Assembly: GCF_021917145.1 (NCBI RefSeq)
Contig: NW_025813739.1
Coordinates: forward strand, 1 to 64,000
Direction: 5' to 3'
From: Hypomesus transpacificus
Lineage: Eukaryota; Chordata; Actinopteri; Osmeriformes; Osmeridae
Length of the DNA: 64,000 nt
In this document: piece after piece, positions 1 through 16,992 of the stretch
How positions within the stretch are numbered: position 1 is the first letter of the stretch
Layout of the letters: every line of letters begins with the position of its first letter
Program-made: the position numbers and the translations under genes
The notes under the pieces: model-generated
Databases searched by the model: none
Told to the model about the DNA's origin: nothing
What the model saw: the letters and a program-made list of their open reading frames with translations, nothing else

Positions 1-388
1 CACGCTTCGACTGATAACCAGATTGAAGCCGCCAGTTTTAATCTCAGCCAAGCACTCCTGTCTACTGTGTGGATTAATCCACTCTCATCATCGGAAGCGG
101 TCAGAGGTGCAAAACATCAATTTGTTTACCTAAATCTGGTTAGGGGGATGCCGATAATAGTCCTCCGTACACTACAGCTATTATCATGCAGGAATATGAA
201 TAGTCTGCCTTGATTAAAACAACAGAAACTATCAACAGTATTACCATTTGACGCCATACAACTTGAAAGTGCTTTGTCTCTTTAGTCGAACGTTGAAAAG
301 CTTCCAGTAAATTTGCTTCACTGTGTGTCCTTGGGTCAAACCCACAAGGCCATCCTTGATCGTTGATGCTTTCATTACAGGCAGTCGC
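1..388. other. No gene seen
   Basis: Ordinary unique-looking sequence. No open frame with recognisable homology, RNA gene or repeat was found. It lies 3' of the lrrtm4 coding exon in that gene's direction, so it may be lrrtm4 intron if the long isoform uses a distal exon. Confidence 0.5.
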
Positions 389-476
389 CTCACGTACTGA
401 CAGAGCAGGGATGTCGTGTGAAGCCATTACGGCTCACCTACTGACAGAGCAGGGATGTCGTGTGAAGCCATTACGG
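389..476. repeat. 44-bp tandem duplication, two copies
   Basis: Two adjacent copies of a 44-bp unit beginning ctcac and ending acggct differ at one position near the start. This looks like a recent simple tandem duplication, with no coding or RNA function evident. Confidence 0.85.
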
Positions 477-2580
477 CTCGAAATCTCCCATCCTGGCCAG
501 CCAGAGGAAGAGTGTGAGTTGTAGTCGACTGTGTCGCAGCAGAACAACCACAGAAGCACATCAGAATTGCATTAACTGCATGAGAGGGAGATTACAGAGT
601 GAAACACATGAAGTGGAAAGACAGTGGGTTAGACTAGAGTGATTAAAAGCGCAGCACTGTTGCACTGATTGTAAAGCGAGACTTCCCTACAAGGCTGCAA
701 GGAAAACGCCCCTGGAATTCTCAATGTTTTTTGTTTGTTTTACAATTTTTTTTTCTTTTCTTTCAAAAGCGACAAATTTAGAAACGGATGGTATAACCCC
801 TTGGTATTGGGACGTACCCGGTAATTTAAATTCAACTCAGAAATTGAACACGGTGCCTGAATAGCCTGATGCAGTGCTGTAGAAGCCCACAGCAGTAACC
901 CCGTTCATTCGAAGGGAGTACATCCAACCGATTTTGTAATAAAAAGCAAAACAGCTGGTGGTATTATACCTCCATCGCAGAATGTGAAGTGAGATTGATT
1001 GGCCACAGTGAAAACAATCAAAACATTTTGAATGACACAGCAAGAGGGTCGTTTTTCTATAGATTTCAACCCCCCACCCCCGTTCTTTTTTTCTACTTCT
1101 TCAAAGCGGTTTCGTGGACACAAGGTTTATTGTGAGGATATTTGCAAAACATCTACGTGAAATGACTGTGAGGAGCCGCATCCAGACACGTTTCAGACGC
1201 TCACTAAATGGTCCAATACTTGTGGATCACCGATGCCTTTCTGAGAAGAGTCTGGCTGCTTTTACGATCATCGTTATGATCTTCTTAACATTAAAGAGAT
1301 GGCCAATCTATAGGGAGAGGGACTGTGGTCCCTAAATGTCCTTGCTGGCTTCACGGCACAATCAATCCCAAACGTATCCATTGTTGGTTTTGTCGATAAA
1401 GACCTTTCATTACCTTGCTAATCCAATCGATAAAAAAACCCTGTTATATTTCAGCAGTGAAAGACTGCCTTGGAAAATGTGACATTTATGGCATGGAAAG
1501 CATCGGGCTAGAGATCTGTGGAGGAGGTCTAAAGACGCATTATCTCTGGAGATGATATATTGGCGCTACGTTTCTCTATTCCTCTAACGTCACACGGACC
1601 GCCAGCCGACAAGGCCTGGAGACACCTGGAAACACAGGACACGATATAAAAAAAAAAACACAGGTTGTGAGATGAGGAAGGACTTCAAACACACGTTTGA
1701 ATCCCCCTTGTTACTGGGATGTGAGAAGGCTTCACGTCAGACGTGTGAGTGTGGAATACTAAACCATGGCAGGGAGAATGGAACTCATCAATCATGGAGA
1801 GCGAGCATTTCCCTGCAGTGGAAGCCAGCCAAACAGCACCGGGGTTGAAATAGCCCCGCTACAGTCCAGGATGATGAGGACAGGTAATTAACTAAAAATA
1901 ATGTTTGCTTGAATTAGCAGAGGAAGGTGCTGAACCAAAACAACAAACAAAAAAGTTAGGAATGAAAGATAAAAAAATATCCAAGTTGGAGGTATTAGGA
2001 TGTAGGCAGTTGGTGCCCATGCCCAAACAACTCAACACCCTTACCCCCATCAGTCATCACAGTGTACAGCTATGCAAAATCACCCTCCCAAACACAGGAA
2101 AACACTGTCTTTTCAGGACACCAACAGTAAAACGTGGCTCAGCAAATCCGTAACATAACGGTCACGCCTGCTCCTGACAAATTCAACATAGCTCGACCCC
2201 GAGACTCGCTTCTGGTCTGCTCCGTAATTGAGCCAAAGAGGTTTTCACGCCGGACGATACCGTCCCCTTAATTTGGACTTTGTTGTTTCCTCTGTGCCTC
2301 TGTTCACAGCTCCGGCCTCTGAGGAGAACATGTCGGCCTGTCGGACTCTGATCTCCCTCAGAACAGCTTGGGCTGCTACTGATCAGAGGATGGACTGCGG
2401 TCTGGGGAGATGAGCCTACGTGATTGTGTGGAAGCATCTCTGCCAATCGAGCTGTCTCGCCTGGACGGCGTCCCGATTTGTCTGTCTTCCTTAGACGGCC
2501 CACTCCCCCTGCCTGTGTGTCAACATCAGTTCCCTTTGTCTATACGCCTGCCTGCCAACCTACCTGCTCTCTCCGGCTGA
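477..2580. other. No gene seen
   Basis: Non-coding stretch with short A/T and C runs only. Open frames here are short and lack any family resemblance. Confidence 0.5.
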
Positions 2581-2636
<56 letters not shown>

Positions 2637-2671
2637 GTCTCTCTGTCTCTCTGTCTCTCTGTCTCTCTGTT

Positions 2672-2730
<59 letters not shown>

Positions 2731-2782
2731 CTGTCTGTCTGTCTCTCTCTCTCTCTCCGTCTGTCTGTCTCTCTGTCTGTCA
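2581..2782. repeat. (TCTG)n/(TC)n compound microsatellite
   Basis: About 200 bp of TCTG repeats grading into TC repeats and back. Long Ser/Leu/Cys-rich open frames across it are by-products of the repeat. Confidence 0.97.
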
Positions 2783-4426
2783 CAGCCCTGGGGTCTGCGG
2801 CTTGCTGATCCTGCAGCACGGGGAGGCTGTAATGGTAATGCCAGCTTCAATCTCCTGACAGGGCTCTCTTTGCCGACGGGAGAAGTAGCTCCACAACAGA
2901 ACAAAAGGCAGAGGATGTCCCTGCTCTTTACCTGAGCAGCATTCACAGATACACCCACCTTAACTGGGATGAATACACCCCCCCCCCCCCCCCCCCAGTA
3001 TCTGGAGGGGCACTCATCACACAGGGGGGCGTTGAGGAAATGAGACAGACAAGACCATGAGCCCACCCTGCTGCGTGTGGGCTAACCTGAAGTGAGTGGT
3101 GCTTTAGCGTTAGCAATAGAATTAGGAGGGAAATGCCCAACATGGAATGAGGCTCCGTCTACAAAATAAACCAATTTTGGTAAGTGGACTTTAACATAAA
3201 GGACCCTTGAAAAATGGATACGAGGCAAAGAATACAAAATGGAATTCACGAGATGACAAGATGAAGTGCAAGGATGTGGAATGAGAGGGGAGAGGGGCAA
3301 GGCAGGAGAGCGGAGATAGTCACACTAAGAAGTGAGCAGAGTGTCATTAAAGTAGCACTTGGGTCGCCTTGAGGAAATTGGTAAGAAAAAAGGTGTGCGA
3401 GAGAGGGAGAGACACAGAGAGAAAACAGTCTTTGCTTCCTTTCCAGGTAATGCGATTGCTGTATTGGTGATCTAACACCCTCATTAAGCACGGATCAAAC
3501 GCCGTTGTGAAAACCGACGGAGTGGAACGGCGGAGTGTAAGAGACGGGGATTAGGAGGATGAGAGAGATGTTCGCTCTCTAACGGTGAGCGTTTGAAGTC
3601 CCCCCGCATGCTTAATTGTCGAGCGAAGACTACCATCGAGAAGTTTGCCTCGCCTGCGAAAGAGCCGATGGGTCTCTTGCCCTGAGCTCACCCCGGAGTG
3701 TTTGTATGTGTTTGGTTTTTTTACGCAATAACGAATCCGGCATAATGACCTTGGTTTGAAAATTATAAATAACATACATTTACCTCAGGGAACAACCTAA
3801 CGATATCAGACAAATGCATCATTAGTCTTCCCCGTTAAATTTCACTTGTACCCTTTCACTTTTAAATGAGACTTACAGAGGATTTAAATTGAGTGATTTT
3901 ACGACAGGACCAGCCGGCGTCACTACAAAATCCTATCTCCAATCTTTTGTAGGCTTGTTACTGGTTTTGCATTCGGCCTGAAACAGCTCTTTGTTAAAGC
4001 CCCTTTTGTGCTTGTGATAAATGACTGAGTCACGCAGTGCCCCGACTGTACATTGGAAACGGTGTGCGATGGTCACGACAACAACCACCAACACAAAGGC
4101 AATCAAGCCAACAAAAGTAGATGAAATATCAGAGATTAATAAATACAACAGAACAAATCTCCAAATCCGTCATCTGAGAACGGGGTTTTGAGTGGATGCA
4201 TTACCACAGATTATACATGCACTCTCAATCTCTCTCAGAGTCTGCAACTTTGTATTAGTAGATCTAGCCTCATTGCATTAAACTCTTATTTGCTGGTGAC
4301 ATGGTAGAGGATTTAGAGTGCTGTAACTAACTGTCCGCAAAAATAAACATAGGACCTGAAATTTTGCTAAGTGTGTTTCTGCATATGTGATGCTTGTTTT
4401 CCAGACTTGCGTGTGTGATTGTTAAG
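2783..4426. other. No gene seen; poly-C run near 2978-2997
   Basis: No supported gene. A C homopolymer of about 20 bases sits at 2978-2997 and is a likely site of length error or polymorphism. Confidence 0.5.
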
Positions 4427-4591
4427 AATGAGACAGAGAGAGGCACGAGGCAGGTGGTGAATGAGACAGAGAGAGGCAGAAGGCAGGTGGAGGATGAGAC
4501 AGATAGAGGCACGAGGCAGATGGAGGATGAGACAGAGAGAGGCAGAAGGCAGGTGGAGGATGAGACAGAGAGAGGCAGAAGGCAGGTGGAA
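4427..4591. repeat. 33-bp minisatellite, five copies
   Basis: Five consecutive 33-bp units share a gatgagacagagagaggc core followed by an aggcaggtgg-like tail. Unit 3 carries the most changes. The period is a multiple of three, so it reads as an 11-residue repeat, but there is no gene context. Confidence 0.92.
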
Positions 4592-5235
4592 GATGAGTGC
4601 TTTCTGGGATCCCTGAGTCACCGGCGAACCAGGAAAAGGGATGTAGTCATCTAGCTGTGATGGGGACACCTGTTTGTTTACTGTGACAACACTGTTTGAA
4701 CATTCCGTTCTAGAGTTCACAAATGATCATGCCAAACCCCTGAGTGTGGGGGAAAACTCTACACAACACAGCATTTTCGTCAGATTCAGAGAAAAACGTA
4801 ATTTAAAGAAGAAATTCAAACAAGCTTTCTGCATTCATGGAGCTGTCATAACGATAAAGCCAGCGGTACAGTTTGTGAAATTATGCACGATAGGTTGTCC
4901 GAAAGCCGCGTTTGTACTCAAATTAACATTTGACAACATTCGCTCTACAACGACGAGAAGAACTTTGTGAGAATGCCTCTTCTGCCAGAACAATGACATC
5001 TCACGCCGATCAAAGTGACACGACACTCACGTCTGACACACCACAACAAAACACACACTCAGCCGTACGCCTTCATAACCTGCCGACCGGACCACACCGA
5101 CACGGCGGCCGTTACCGACACAGAAAAAGTCACGGCACAAACGTAACATCCAACAGAATCAGATGGGGAACATTTACCTCGGGTCGCCTCGCCCGCGGAC
5201 AGAACTTTATGTAGGAGAGGTGGCGGTTGTGTGGG
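4592..5235. other. Probable lrrtm4 intron 2 or 3' flank
   Basis: Sequence immediately downstream (minus direction) of the lrrtm4 coding exon. If the overlapping splice donor is used it is intronic; in the short isoform it is 3' UTR. The conserved C-terminal extension known from the long LRRTM3/4 isoforms was not found here or further left. Confidence 0.5.
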
Positions 5236-9985
<4,750 letters not shown>

Positions 9986-9995
9986 AACACCCCCC

Positions 9996-10027
<32 letters not shown>

Positions 10028-10199
10028 GACTGTGTTTGTGTTTTTGCCTTGTGTCTGTTTTCTGATTTCCCTTGGTGGCAACAGCTCCTCCAGGGAGGAG
10101 TGACTAAGAATAACCAATCAAGCGTCCCACTCCATTGCACTACAGCTGATGCCGTCCCTGCCCCTCCTTGCCCAGCCCAGCCCCCCCCCCCCCCCCCCC
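9986..10199. repeat. (CA)n at 9990-10026 and poly-C at 10180-10199
   Basis: Two simple repeats inside lrrtm4 intron 1, separated by about 150 bp of unremarkable sequence. Confidence 0.9.
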
Positions 10200-11080
10200 A
10201 CCCTCTGGGCGGCAGCTCCACCTCACTGCTGCGGGCGAGACGGACGACGCAGGCTGTGAGGTGAAGGTTGTTTCTTTAGGAATGTTTTTGGAAAAGATTT
10301 GTCGTTTCGCCAAATTCAAGGATTGTGCAGTGTATGTCACTTGAGGATTCCACGAGGAGATACTAAGGGCTGAGAGTTTTAACGATAATATGAATCCTGC
10401 ATCGATCCAATGAAAATCCTGAAATAACCCTGAATACATTGATCCACCTTTATGGATACGATCGAGCCCTGAATGGCCAACATATGAGTTATGTGATTCA
10501 GACGATCTTCTACTCCTATCTTCCTAGGTCTGTTTTTCTCAGAGCATAAGTGGGAAATGTAGTTTTCAGAAGGACTCTAGTTGCACTTTATTCACCCGCT
10601 GGCATTTCCCAGTGCATGGGAGGCCAGGGTCAGGTGAGCGGCTGACAAAGGTTGCAGTGAACTCGGTGTTATTCCAGAGGTGGGCTGCCCACTTTGCCTC
10701 TGGCTGGAATTCTATTGATGAACACATATCAAAGGTTAGATACTGTCTGACCCCAGAATGTCAGGACCGCACGATTTGCCACGAGGCACTTAACCATTAA
10801 CAACAATTCATTTATATCCCTCAAACAGCATTCCTAAGCTGTGTATTGTACTCTAGTGGTTCGGGTCAGGTACTACATGTGGGTGGTGGACGTTAGATAG
10901 GCCTTGAGTTGCTAGGAGTTGGACTAGGTTTACCCCAACAATTAATTTCACCCCAACAAAAATGGCTACTTGTCATTGATATGACGGCAATTAAAACCCT
11001 TTCCACAATGGTGGACAATAATATGCCTGAGAGGTCATCTACTGTCTGTAATCTACTGTAGCCTAGGTATGACAATTGCG
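10200..11080 (-). other. lrrtm4: lrrtm4 intron 1, middle part
   Basis: No gene, RNA gene or mobile element recognised. Confidence 0.5.
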
Positions 11081-11147
11081 ACCATAATTCATTATCACCA
11101 TGGCTACCATAATTCATTATCACCATGGCTACCATAATTCATTATCT
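11081..11147. repeat. 25-bp tandem repeat, 2.7 copies
   Basis: Direct repeats of a unit containing accataattcattatcacc at 11081, 11106 and 11131; the third is incomplete. An imperfect local duplication inside lrrtm4 intron 1. Confidence 0.85.
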
Positions 11148-11519
11148 CACAACAAATTAGCTGTATCTGTGGACTGAGCCACAGGAGCCTATGGGCTCTT
11201 TAGTGTGCTGTTATGTCGATGCAGTGCAGTAACCCTCTGTACTGTGGGTCAATACATCATGCCATGCTACAATTAATGGCATAGCACAGCCAGTGCACTT
11301 GGCCATCTGTGTAAGAGTTGGAGAATGGCTGGGGAGATTAAGCTACCTCTGGCTACGATAATGGAGGTAGCAGAGCCTGAGGGGAAAAATAACTGCCAAC
11401 ACAAACATACTGTAAAGGGGAGGGGAGGGGGAGGAATATGCAAAAATCAAGCTAACCCACCTCAGTCATTCTCTTTGTCGATGCAACCTCAATCTCTTCC
11501 TTAGTGAATATAATTAGAC

Positions 11520-11722
11520 TACTCTGTTTCGCTCACTCTCTCTCTCGCGCACACACACCTACGGAAAAAGAGCGAGGCAAAAGTACCGTATCATTCTCTC
11601 TCTCTTTCTCTCACTCTCACTCTCTCTGTCTTTCTTTCTCTCTCTCACTCACTCACTTTCACACACACACTCTCTCTCTCTCTTTCCCTGTCACAGACAC
11701 ACACACCACACACACACACATA
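11520..11722. repeat. Mixed (CT)n/(CA)n microsatellite
   Basis: Interrupted CT and CA runs over about 200 bp inside lrrtm4 intron 1. No other content seen from 11148 to 11519. Confidence 0.9.
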
Positions 11723-12609
11723 GTTTCAAGCACAATTTGCAGGTCTTCCTACGCTCGATTTTACATTTATCCAAGCGTTCTGTAGGTGTGAAAAGAGCCA
11801 AAGCTCCACAGAATCACCATACATACTGGTTTACCGTCAAGACACAAATCATTAACTGCAGGTGCGAGGTGTAGGAAGGCAGGAGCAGGCTATTATTATA
11901 ACCGACCCCATTTGCAAAGTTTGCATGCGTAATTCATTTAATTGTCTCAAAATGAATATGCTACACTCGGAATACGAATCAGGATCCATTCATATTTGGC
12001 AAAACATACAGCAACTGCATATTGTTAAGTACGCAGCCTTGATTAAAAAACAACTATGACCGTGCAGGACCAGGGTTTATAAACTTGACTTGCTTCCAAC
12101 CAAAACCGTGATTAGCATTCCAGATCCTGTCAATGCTCCGACTACAGTCTGCCTCTGTAGTCAGCAAGAGACGTGAATGCTCCAAATGTTTCAAGTGAAC
12201 AGTGAGCGATTTGAGTTTACAGCTGAATAGAGAATGCCAATTCCTGAAGCCTGGCAAACATTTTGTCAAGCATCTTCATACGAACCATTCGTCGCGTCAG
12301 GCTTCCGCAAGAGATGAGGAAAAAAAAAATCTCCTTGCAGCTCTCCTAGTCTTGACTGTGTGGCAATTATCTGTCTTTTTAACAGGCTGAATATCCTTTT
12401 TATACAATTTCAAGAGCATGGCAGATGCTATTTTGTAACGTCAAACAAGTAACCTCCACATTTAATAAAGATACAGGATTTTATCAAACCAGACAGAAAG
12501 TCTCCTGGTATGTTGATATATATATATTTTATTTAGAAAACCCGGCTGATTAATTTCCTACCGCACAATTCACATTCGATAGCCTACATTTACAGGCACA
12601 TGCACTTAC
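11723..12609 (-). other. lrrtm4: lrrtm4 intron 1, distal part next to the exon 1 donor
   Basis: Includes a short (TA)n near 12515-12528. The GT of the predicted donor is at 12609-12608 in the context GG|GTAAGT. Confidence 0.5.
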
Positions 12610-13320
12610 CCATATCCGCGAATATTTCACCTCCTGTCCACAGGTTTTAATGCCTTCTAGCGCGCGACATCCGAGTCCGCATGACACGCGCTCTCCTCAG
12701 ACGGGTAGGCTACCGTTCTTGTCCACAACCCCAGTCTCTTCGCGCAGTCGCCGATTCCAATGCGCACCTGCCCGTTCCTGCACTAGAAATGTACCCCTCT
12801 CAGATGTATATTCGTGTCAATTCCGTAGTTTTTTCCCCCCCTGTAGCATGACTCACTTACTTCCAACACCAGCGACACTGATTGTGTTGTCTAGTACCGG
12901 CTATCCATAAATTGTTCCCGCGTAAAGAAATGACTTGATACTTGTCCGACACCAAACAGCGCGACGGCACCAAAAACAGAAATCCACATCCAAGTCAAAG
13001 AAGTCAATCCAAAATCACCTTTCCGTCGAAGTTCTGGGATTCCGCTTGAAATGCTCTCGTTAACTTCCGTTCATCCATGGTGACAAGATATGTTAACACC
13101 CGTTTTCACGGTAGGGTACTGGAGATACATCATACTCCCTTTAGCGAGACTGATAGGCACATAGACTCCCCAGAAATGTAAACCTGGTCGGTCGCGCGCT
13201 GATTAGCATTGACGTTCGATACTTTCGCTCGCCACCAAAACAAATCTTCTGCAGCTCTTTATGGTTGATCTTGCCCACTGTTCACTGCGATTCTTTTTTC
13301 TTTATTTTCTAACAGCATAA
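12610..13320 (-). other. lrrtm4: Predicted lrrtm4 exon 1 (5' UTR plus ATGG) and promoter area
   Basis: The minus strand reads gcggatATGG|GTAAGTG: ATG at 12613-12611, one further coding base at 12610, then a near-perfect donor. The coding exon at 6803 starts with GT TCT GCC ATG, so joining gives ATG GGT TCT GCC ATG (MGSAM). From memory, mammalian LRRTM3/4 also start MG with a tiny coding part in exon 1, which supports the call. The stretch 12650-13200 is richer in CpG than its surroundings, as expected of a promoter/5' UTR. A TATA-like TTTAAATAG lies on the minus strand near 13347-13339. The transcription start is not determined and the right end given is a guess. Confidence 0.6.
13004..13078 (-). 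CDS. Possible upstream ORF (24 codons) in the lrrtm4 5' leader
   Basis: The minus strand has GTCACCATGG at 13078, a near-optimal Kozak context, followed by 24 codons (MDERKLTRAFQAES...) and TGA at 13006-13004, about 390 nt before the predicted main ATG. If the leader includes this region it would be a uORF likely to lower main-ORF initiation. It could equally be chance or an unrecognised first exon. Confidence 0.35.
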   Translation of the reverse strand: MDERKLTRAFQAESQNFDGKVILD

Positions 13321-15000
13321 GTGCAAGCGTTTTGCATGCTATTTAAACACGACTGAATAAACCATGCCAACTTTGTAGGAAAAGGCAGAATCGGAATGCC
13401 CTCTTCTGGTGAAAGAGCGATATCCGCATAGACAGACAGACCTACACACAAACGCACACTCACACTTTATGTAGGTGCTCCCTACAGAATGCAGTCCGAC
13501 GCGGTAACAATTGCATTTTTTGTACTGTCATTGATTTGAATTCATGTGTCAGAGGAGAAGATTACTTAATCAGTCAATGGAAATTAATGAACTGAATTTC
13601 CGTGGTTTAATCTGCGGTTTGGGAATGTTCAGGCGTTTGCATTGGATCAAATCAACCAGTTGAACCATGGACGTTTGTTCTGTTCTAATTTAAGGTCGTA
13701 TTAAACAATGCCCGTTAACGTTAAACAATTGTCTCTTTGGTTCTACTTCAAGGCAATTATTTCCCAGCGGCCAAGATACACATCAAATATGGCTGAGGCA
13801 CATCTCTGTCCATGGTGCTGATTCAGTTCGCTCTACTGTCTTATAGCTGCGTGATGCTAGCAGCGGGTTGTTCAACTTTCTCTGACCTGCTGCGTCTGTC
13901 GGTGCTACTGTACATTTTGTCTATCCATAGCGCATGGATCAATGTTGACCTGTTCACTATCCTCATGTTTAGGCAAAGCACTACATTCAGACATATATCT
14001 GTTGTTATGATACCTGCTATAAAATGACTGTAAGAAAAAAAAAATATTCTCATGGTGGTGCAAGCTACGTCCATAAACATAGAAAAAGTTAGAATTTCTG
14101 CCTTTATCAACATGAAAAAATTACAGTTAAATACTCATATGGTATCCCACTAAAATCCATATCATAACTATAAATAACTTTCGAAATGTAAGGTATTTCA
14201 CAGAACTGACCAACTATGTAAACAACACGTTCAAGCACCAGCCATGCAATTCAGTTGGATGTGTTTCTCTGAATAGGTTAGTTCGGTTTTATCAAGGCCA
14301 CCATGCTGTTCACTTAAACAGGCCTCCTTTGCTGTTGATTTGTCCGTGGCATTTTGCAGTGTGGCATTTGTCACTAATCTGTATTGGGAAAGCAGTGCTA
14401 CTTTATCGACAGTTTCGTCCCCAGGCACCTTCTCCCCAACACTGGTGCGCCTGGTGGTTCCACAGAAGCAATATCGCAGCTGAATTTTTAATGTGTCATT
14501 GACTCTGGGGTAGTTATGTTTATTATCTACCAAGTAAAGCAGAAATATGTGCAAAGCATGCGATATATAACATCTCCTAACAAGACTTAAAAACGTTTCA
14601 AAATTTCGAAATGTGGACATTTATTTTAAATTGCTTGGTCTTCACCCAAATATAAGAGTATTTCCACATGCTCTAGGCGATGGTTATTTTATCAAGTCTC
14701 ATGGCTTTTATAGCGAACTCTCTAAATCAAAAAGGATCACAGGATCATCGGCCAGTGTTAGAGCCTTAAGAGCACAGGGGGGGAAAAACAAAACAAATCT
14801 AGTGCCAACTGGTGCTAAATAAGTATATAAAAAAACAATAATGAACACTTAGACAACAATGAAGTTGAGTGGTGGAGCTTTCTCTTCAGACAGGCGTTCA
14901 GACAGTGGGCCTCCCATGCCACTAGCTGCCTCCGCAGAGTCTGCATGCAACCCTAACCCTCCATGTGACCCACCAGCACTTCACCTCTCTCTGATCCTCC
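13321..15000. other. No gene seen
   Basis: AT-rich stretch upstream of lrrtm4. No recognisable coding sequence or RNA gene. Confidence 0.5.
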
Positions 15001-15183
15001 ACATTTACATTTAGTAGACACTCTTTTCCAGAGGGACTTACAGTATATACAGGGACAATCCCCCCGAGGCAAGTGGGGTGAAGTGCCTTGCCCAAGTGAC
15101 ACAACGTCATTTTGCACGGCGGGGAATCGATCCGGCAACCTTCGGATTACTAGTCCGACTCCCTCACCGCTCAGCCATCTGAC
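15001..15183 (-). mobile_element. tRNA-headed fish SINE (copy 1)
   Basis: On the minus strand it begins GTCAGATGGCTGAGCGGT, a tRNA-Leu/Ser-like A box. A B-box-like GATCGATTCC follows about 50 bp on. The body contains CTTGGGCAAGGCACTTCACC, and the tail has tctactaaatgtaaatgt, resembling the LINE-like 3' end of V-type fish SINEs. A second copy is at 39934-40126. Differences between the two indicate they are not very recent. Confidence 0.85.
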
Positions 15184-16814
15184 TCCATGCACGGCTTGTG
15201 TGAGGAACTCCACCTGCAATTAAATACCTATAACTTCTATACCTATTAAACTTTAATATTAACTTACAGAAAGCCATGTGACATTTACCGAGGCTGATTC
15301 TCCAAAGGAAGCAAGACACCTTCTCTAACACTCCTCTCAGACGCTCTCCACCTTACACTCTCACTTCTGCGTCCCTTCCCATCCAATCTGGCTGATGGCT
15401 TTCCTTTTGGACGCAGTTCAACAAGCCCAGGCAGTTCTGCTGACAGCGGTAAAACAATTAATACCCTGTGAAGTTATGGAACCAACAACTGTGCCAACCT
15501 GTGGACCACAGTGGTTGTGGGCCATCTCCCGGGGCGGTGTGTCCAGGCAGGTGACGCAGGGACTGGGGGACGAGTCCTCTGGGTGACAGCTGGGTTAATG
15601 GAACTCCAGCTGATCTCCCACAAGGTGCCTGAACAGCGAGCTGGAAAGGTGGAATGAGTTTGGGCACTGTTTTCCTCCTTCTCCAACTCGTAGTTAAAGT
15701 AAAATTCAATATGAGATGACGTAAATACACGATGGAGATGATATACATGATACCTGATTCTTTGGTTTGATGTTGTCAAATACATTTGACACCTGACACC
15801 ATGTGCCCATGAAATATATAACAGAACATGTCATCAAAACAATCGGTCTTTTCCCCAAGAAAACAGGAGAACCCTAACAAAAGTACACACTGTCCGGGCG
15901 ATGCTAAATACCTCGACAACAGGGTCAGAAACCTTCCCCCACACTTGACAATGGCATCAGTCTCTCTGTGAAAGGTGTGTGTGTATGTGTGTGTGTGCTG
16001 TGGCACAGTGTGTGTGGCACACTGTGTGTGTGTGTTGTGAGCGAGCGAGCGCGTGTGCGAGAGAAGGAGCTCAGACAGAATCTTCAGCGTCAGGGAATCT
16101 CCAGAGTGATGGACAGCCCTTTTCTCTGCTTCTCATGTTCACATTAGACCAGGTCGTGTTCCCGTTTCTCTCTCTTGTCTTTCCCCATTTCCTCTGATCT
16201 TAACACTAGCTGAACAAACCCCGCCCGCCTCGAGGTGTTTCCCCACCTGAATCAGGTTTCACAAGCTCACACATGGATGAAAATCATCTGCAAATACTCA
16301 TTTTTATTGAAGAAGAAAAAACTGAAATTGGACAGAACGGTTGAAAGGTACAAAGTAGAATCGTCTTCCTTGCAGATTTTCTACCGTCACGGTGCCAGCT
16401 TTCTTGCAGCAAAGCTGGAACCTGTAAATCCCTGTTTGGAGGTCGATTCCATTAACCTTTACCCCAAGCAGGGGCTCAATCTGGAGGCCTGGGTAGCTCA
16501 GTGAGAAGCAGGGATGGCTGGAACTGGATGAACATGCAATCAGACATGAGGGAAGCTGTTGTTAAACCATCTGAAAAATACTAAAAACAGAATCAGCTGG
16601 AGTTTTCCACAGAAGACAAATCATTGAATTATGGATATTGCCTCTGGCAGCTGGGTTGGGTGCAGTTATCATGGTGCGGTTCATGTCTTGGGATCCTCAA
16701 GAAACCCAATTCATCATTGACCTGAAGTTGTGGACTGCTGTAGCATCATCGCCCACCACTGACCATTCCATCTCTGTCGGTTTGCCTACAGTAAAATAAT
16801 ACATTTCCACAAAT
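15184..16814. other. No gene seen
   Basis: Ordinary sequence with a TG-rich patch at 15975-16045. Nothing else recognised. Confidence 0.5.
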
Positions 16815-16937
16815 CTCCCCCCCCTCTCTCTCTCACACACTCTCCATTTCTTTCTCCATTCTGTCTCTCCCCCTCTTTCTCTCTCCCTCTTTCCCTCTCT
16901 TTCCCTCTCTCTCTCTCTCTCTTTCTCTCTCTGTCTT

Positions 16938-16990
<53 letters not shown>
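16815..16990. repeat. (CT)n microsatellite
   Basis: CT-rich tract, nearly pure CT over 16941-16990. Confidence 0.95.
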
Positions 16991-16992
<2 letters not shown>

